Of a stretch of 64,000 bases of DNA, positions 61,331 through 64,000 are shown one piece after another. Below the pieces are notes generated by a model. That model worked only from the letters and a program-made list of their open reading frames with translations, did no database searches and was not told the origin of the DNA. The stretch comes from Cyclobacteriaceae bacterium (lineage in GTDB: Bacteria > Bacteroidota > Bacteroidia > Cytophagales > Cyclobacteriaceae), in NCBI GenBank assembly GCA_016787665.1, contig JAEUUC010000005.1, positions 62,001-126,000 on the forward strand, read 5' to 3'. A program made the position numbers and the translations under genes. Numbering within the stretch: position 1 is the stretch's first letter; each line of letters starts with the position of its first letter.

Positions 61331-61966
61331 GTGGATGTTTACTTATTCAGCGGCCTTGGAGCCGATGAGCGCCTGTTTCGCGGGTTAGACCTTGGGCAAG
61401 CCAGCTTACATTTCATTCGGTGGCCAATGCCATTAGCAGGCGAAAAACTAGAAGACTACGCCAACCGCGTTTCCAAGCAAGTGTTGTCATCAAATTCCGT
61501 GTTAATCGGTGTTTCCTTTGGCGGAATGGTAGCAACCGAAGTAGCCAAGATCATTCCTCACCGGATGCTGATCACTATTTCCTCGGCAAACCAGCCGAGC
61601 CATCTTCCCTACCTGATCACGGTTGCAAGGTACATGGGGCTTCATCGTTTTGCCGGTATCATTCGCTCATCGATCGGTATGTGGATTTTCACCAAGGTTA
61701 TGGGAACCGTTGATCGTGAGCACCAGCAATTATTGCAAGAGATGCTTCGCGATACACCATCCCAATTCATCAAATCTGCACTACCTATGCTAATGAATTG
61801 GAAGCCCGAGATACCAGCACCCCGAGCCATCACCATACACGGAAAAGATGATCACATCATTCCTGCTCGGCATGAAAATGATCTGATACTGCCGGGCGGG
61901 CACGCTATTGTGCTGACCCGGGCACGAGAGATCAGTTGTTTTGTCCGGCAGAAACTTGGTTGTTAA
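61331..61966 (+). CDS. alpha/beta hydrolase
   Basis: This 211-residue alpha/beta hydrolase starts with GTG 61331 (MDVYLFSGLGADERLF). The nucleophile elbow GVSFGG (Ser ~62) is followed by Asp in IHGKDDHIIP and His in PGGHAIVL. TATCTTG near 61320 resembles a -7 element immediately before the start, so the transcript would have almost no leader. The substrate is unknown. Confidence 0.82.
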   Translation: MDVYLFSGLGADERLFRGLDLGQASLHFIRWPMPLAGEKLEDYANRVSKQVLSSNSVLIGVSFGGMVATEVAKIIPHRMLITISSANQPSHLPYLITVARYMGLHRFAGIIRSSIGMWIFTKVMGTVDREHQQLLQEMLRDTPSQFIKSALPMLMNWKPEIPAPRAITIHGKDDHIIPARHENDLILPGGHAIVLTRAREISCFVRQKLGC

Positions 61967-62001
61967 AAACTGGCTAACTTGGAGTTCCGTAAATCCCAAA
62001 C

Positions 62002-63501
62002 ATGAAAAGAATAGGCATCCTTCTCTTGCTGGCCAGCACCTCTTTTGCCCAAAAACCTACCTGGCAGGCAATAGCCGAAAAGCAGGCTATCGCTTCGTTT
62101 CCGGAATTCTACGAACTGCTAAGCCTGCAAAACGATGCGCACGAACCAGCCGACATCGAGAAAAATGTAATCTGGTGCGAAGCCGCTTTCACCAGGCGGG
62201 GATTCACTACCCAACGGCTCAACACCCCGACTGTGCCCTTACTGCTGGCCGAGCGACCGGTAAAAAATGCAAAAAAGACCGTGCTCATTTACCTGCAGAT
62301 CGATGGACAACCCGTTAATCCCAGTTCGTGGACGCAGCCCCACCCGTGGAAACCGGTATTGAAAGAACAACAGCCCAATGGTGAGTGGAAAATCATTGAC
62401 GATCAAAAACTAAAAGGCGCCCTTAACCGCGACTGGCGGATTTTTGCGCGCTCCACCTCCGATGCCAAAGGCCCCGCTATGGCCTTCCTGGCAGCGCTTG
62501 ATGCATTAAGCGCACTCAACGCATCCGCGAACTATAACCTGAAGGTGATCATGGATTTCGAGGAAGAACTCGGCTCACCTAACCTGCCGAAAGCCGTCCA
62601 ACAGTATCAGCAGGAATTAAAAGCCGATATGTTGATCATTTTTGATGGGCCCCGTCATGTGAGCAACCAACCCACGCTTACGTTTGGTGCACGCGGCATT
62701 TGCGAAATCACATTAACTACGTTTGGCCCACGCACCCCGGTACACAGCGGCAACTATGGCAACTACACGCCCAACCCGGCTATGCGTTTGGCCCAACTTC
62801 TGGCGTCTATGAAAGATGCAGACGGGCGCGTATTGATTCCGGGATTTTACGATGGCGTGGTGTTGACTGACGAAGAGAAGAAAACACTCCAGCAAGTACC
62901 CGATGATCCGGCCGAGATCAATCGCTTTCTCGGCATTGCCCAACCGGATGCCATCGGTGGAAATTTTCAGGAAGCGATGCAACACCCCACACTCAATATA
63001 CGTGGGCTCAACTCGCTTTACATCGGTGCAAAAGCGCGCACGTTAATACCGGCATGGGCAACGGCAGAAATTGACATCCGGCTGGTGCCGTCCAGCAATC
63101 CGGAACGGCTTATTAACCTCGTACGTGAACACGTGAAAAAACAGGGCTTCCATCTGGTCGAAAAAGAACCGACTGAAGAAGAACGCCTGACCTATCCCCG
63201 CCTGGCCGCGATGCAATCCAGTATCTCCTACGGAGCATTTCAGACCCCTTTTGATTCCGAAACTGGTCGTTGGCTGAGCCGGGCCATGGTGAAGGCCTTT
63301 GGCCACGAGCCCATTAAAATCCGAACCGCAGGCGGAAGTATACCGATCTCGCCTTTTGTGGTCACGCTGGGTATTCCGGCCGTAAGTGTACCCACGGTAA
63401 ATCCGGATAACAATCAACATGCCGAAGATGAAAACATTCGCGTGGGCAATTATCTGGATGCGGTAAAAACATTCCTGGCCATTCTGATGGAGAAACTATA
63501 A
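62002..63501 (+). CDS. M20 family metallopeptidase with altered first metal ligand
   Basis: This is a 499-residue exported M20 peptidase with a signal peptide (MKRIGILLLLASTSFAQ). Metal ligands: the usual HxD of the first motif reads QID here (YLQIDGQPVN), while STSDAKGP (bridging Asp), FEEELGS (Glu), VHSGNYGN (His) and the last His in NNQHAEDE are kept. A peptidase or dipeptidase in the periplasm is likely, but the Gln may change the metal centre. Confidence 0.88.
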   Translation: MKRIGILLLLASTSFAQKPTWQAIAEKQAIASFPEFYELLSLQNDAHEPADIEKNVIWCEAAFTRRGFTTQRLNTPTVPLLLAERPVKNAKKTVLIYLQIDGQPVNPSSWTQPHPWKPVLKEQQPNGEWKIIDDQKLKGALNRDWRIFARSTSDAKGPAMAFLAALDALSALNASANYNLKVIMDFEEELGSPNLPKAVQQYQQELKADMLIIFDGPRHVSNQPTLTFGARGICEITLTTFGPRTPVHSGNYGNYTPNPAMRLAQLLASMKDADGRVLIPGFYDGVVLTDEEKKTLQQVPDDPAEINRFLGIAQPDAIGGNFQEAMQHPTLNIRGLNSLYIGAKARTLIPAWATAEIDIRLVPSSNPERLINLVREHVKKQGFHLVEKEPTEEERLTYPRLAAMQSSISYGAFQTPFDSETGRWLSRAMVKAFGHEPIKIRTAGGSIPISPFVVTLGIPAVSVPTVNPDNNQHAEDENIRVGNYLDAVKTFLAILMEKL

Positions 63502-63518
63502 CACCAAGTTTGAGTAAC

Positions 63519-64000
63519 ATGGACAAACGCACCTTCCTCAAAAGTTCGGCTGCTCTCGGGCTCAGCAGCTTCGTTTCATTCGACTCGCTGGGCAACTGGT
63601 TGACACAGTACGAACATCACTCGGCTGAGAGTATCGCCCGCGAGGATGACTTCTGGCTGGGCTTGCGCAGCGGCTATCGGCTCAAACCGGATTACATCAA
63701 CCTGGAAAACGGGTACTATTGTTTTGTGCCTACCGAGACGCTGGAGAAATACATCGAACACATCCGCGAGGTGAATTACCAGGGTTCTTACTATATGCGA
63801 ACCGTGCAGACGGAAAACAAGAAAAAGGTAATTGCCCGCCTGGCAGAAGTAGCCGGCTGTCTTCCGGAAGAAATGGCGCTCACACGCAACACTACGGAAT
63901 CGCTGGATACCGTCATCAATGGAATTACCTGGCGACCGGGCGATGAAGCGGTAATGGCCGAACAAGATTATGGCTCCATCGTGAACATGTTTAAGCTGAT
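63519..64000 (+). CDS. class V aminotransferase with N-terminal export signal (3' end outside window)
   Basis: The frame from ATG 63519 runs open to the right edge (160 codons). It begins MDKRTFLKSSAALGLSSF, which resembles a Tat-type or Sec signal (basic residues before a hydrophobic core), then FWLGLRSGYRLKPDYINLENGYYC and TRNTTESLDTVINGITW, typical of PLP class V (isopenicillin-N-epimerase-like) enzymes. The catalytic lysine lies beyond the window. It follows the M20 gene by 17 bases. Confidence 0.82.
   Translation, partial: MDKRTFLKSSAALGLSSFVSFDSLGNWLTQYEHHSAESIAREDDFWLGLRSGYRLKPDYINLENGYYCFVPTETLEKYIEHIREVNYQGSYYMRTVQTENKKKVIARLAEVAGCLPEEMALTRNTTESLDTVINGITWRPGDEAVMAEQDYGSIVNMFKL

Overview
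The window reads as chromosomal DNA of a Bacteroidota bacterium, most likely in the order Cytophagales (class Cytophagia). The signs are a fused LpxC-FabZ lipid A enzyme, Bacteroidota-restricted families (DUF4296, DUF3822, DUF3127, DUF4199), lipoproteins with a conserved Cys after a short hydrophobic leader, and repeated TAnnTTTG promoter -7 elements just upstream of start codons. Base composition is mid-GC with few gaps, and many genes abut or overlap by 1-11 bases. I cannot name the genus.

Layout. 1-3655: lipid A operon lpxD (cut by the left edge), lpxC-fabZ, lpxA and an ABC ATPase. 3758-9828: a lipocalin-like lipoprotein, mutS2 with a DUF4296 gene on the minus strand, and a reduced Bat operon (DUF58, BatD-like, VWA). 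9825-14093: LysE exporter and GH3-family protein, YggS, DUF423, DUF1573 and a Nudix enzyme. 14130-21241: a membrane-anchored unknown, DUF3822 and coaD; a second Nudix protein; pyrE, acpH and an unknown; thiL; a mini lipoprotein; methylmalonyl-CoA epimerase; an unknown and an A-type Fe-S carrier. 21238-27526: RidA, DUF4198 and aminopeptidase P; DUF4199; two SRPBCC proteins; a zinc phospholipase/nuclease-like protein. 27614-36648: rpsT; GH127, radC and DUF1684; pheT; a coiled-coil gene, zapA and rny; a secreted unknown. 36673-44896: P-type ATPase, MFS, GNAT, YheT hydrolase, a lipoprotein, an esterase and a serine hydrolase. 45019-48906: two paralogous D-aminoacylase-like lipoproteins flanking a methyltransferase. 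48992-49414: tRNA-Arg(CCG) with a tandem repeat array and terminator. 49442-64000: sodA, EamA, PhzF, a PLP decarboxylase, ilvE, a PNPOx-like flavoprotein, small unknowns, DUF3127, tadA, aspS, a bestrophin-like protein, GT2, an alpha/beta hydrolase, an M20 peptidase and a class V aminotransferase cut by the right edge.

Most of the window is housekeeping: outer-membrane lipid A synthesis, translation (rpsT, pheT, aspS, tadA, tRNA), cofactor and nucleotide synthesis (coaD, thiL, pyrE), RNA decay (rny), division (zapA) and cell-envelope peptide or ester hydrolysis. No insertion sequence, prophage, CRISPR array or defence island was found.

The most unusual element is at 49032-49375. An intact tRNA-Arg(CCG) gene is followed by three tandem 91-92 bp units. 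Each carries the tRNA 3' half (T arm plus 3' acceptor strand), but its T loop is split by the same 27-nt hairpin and the anticodon arm is missing. Secondary points are two hydrolases that lack canonical metal ligands (47275-48906 and 62002-63501), an SSB-like acidic tip on a DUF3127 protein, and near-leaderless promoter-gene arrangements.
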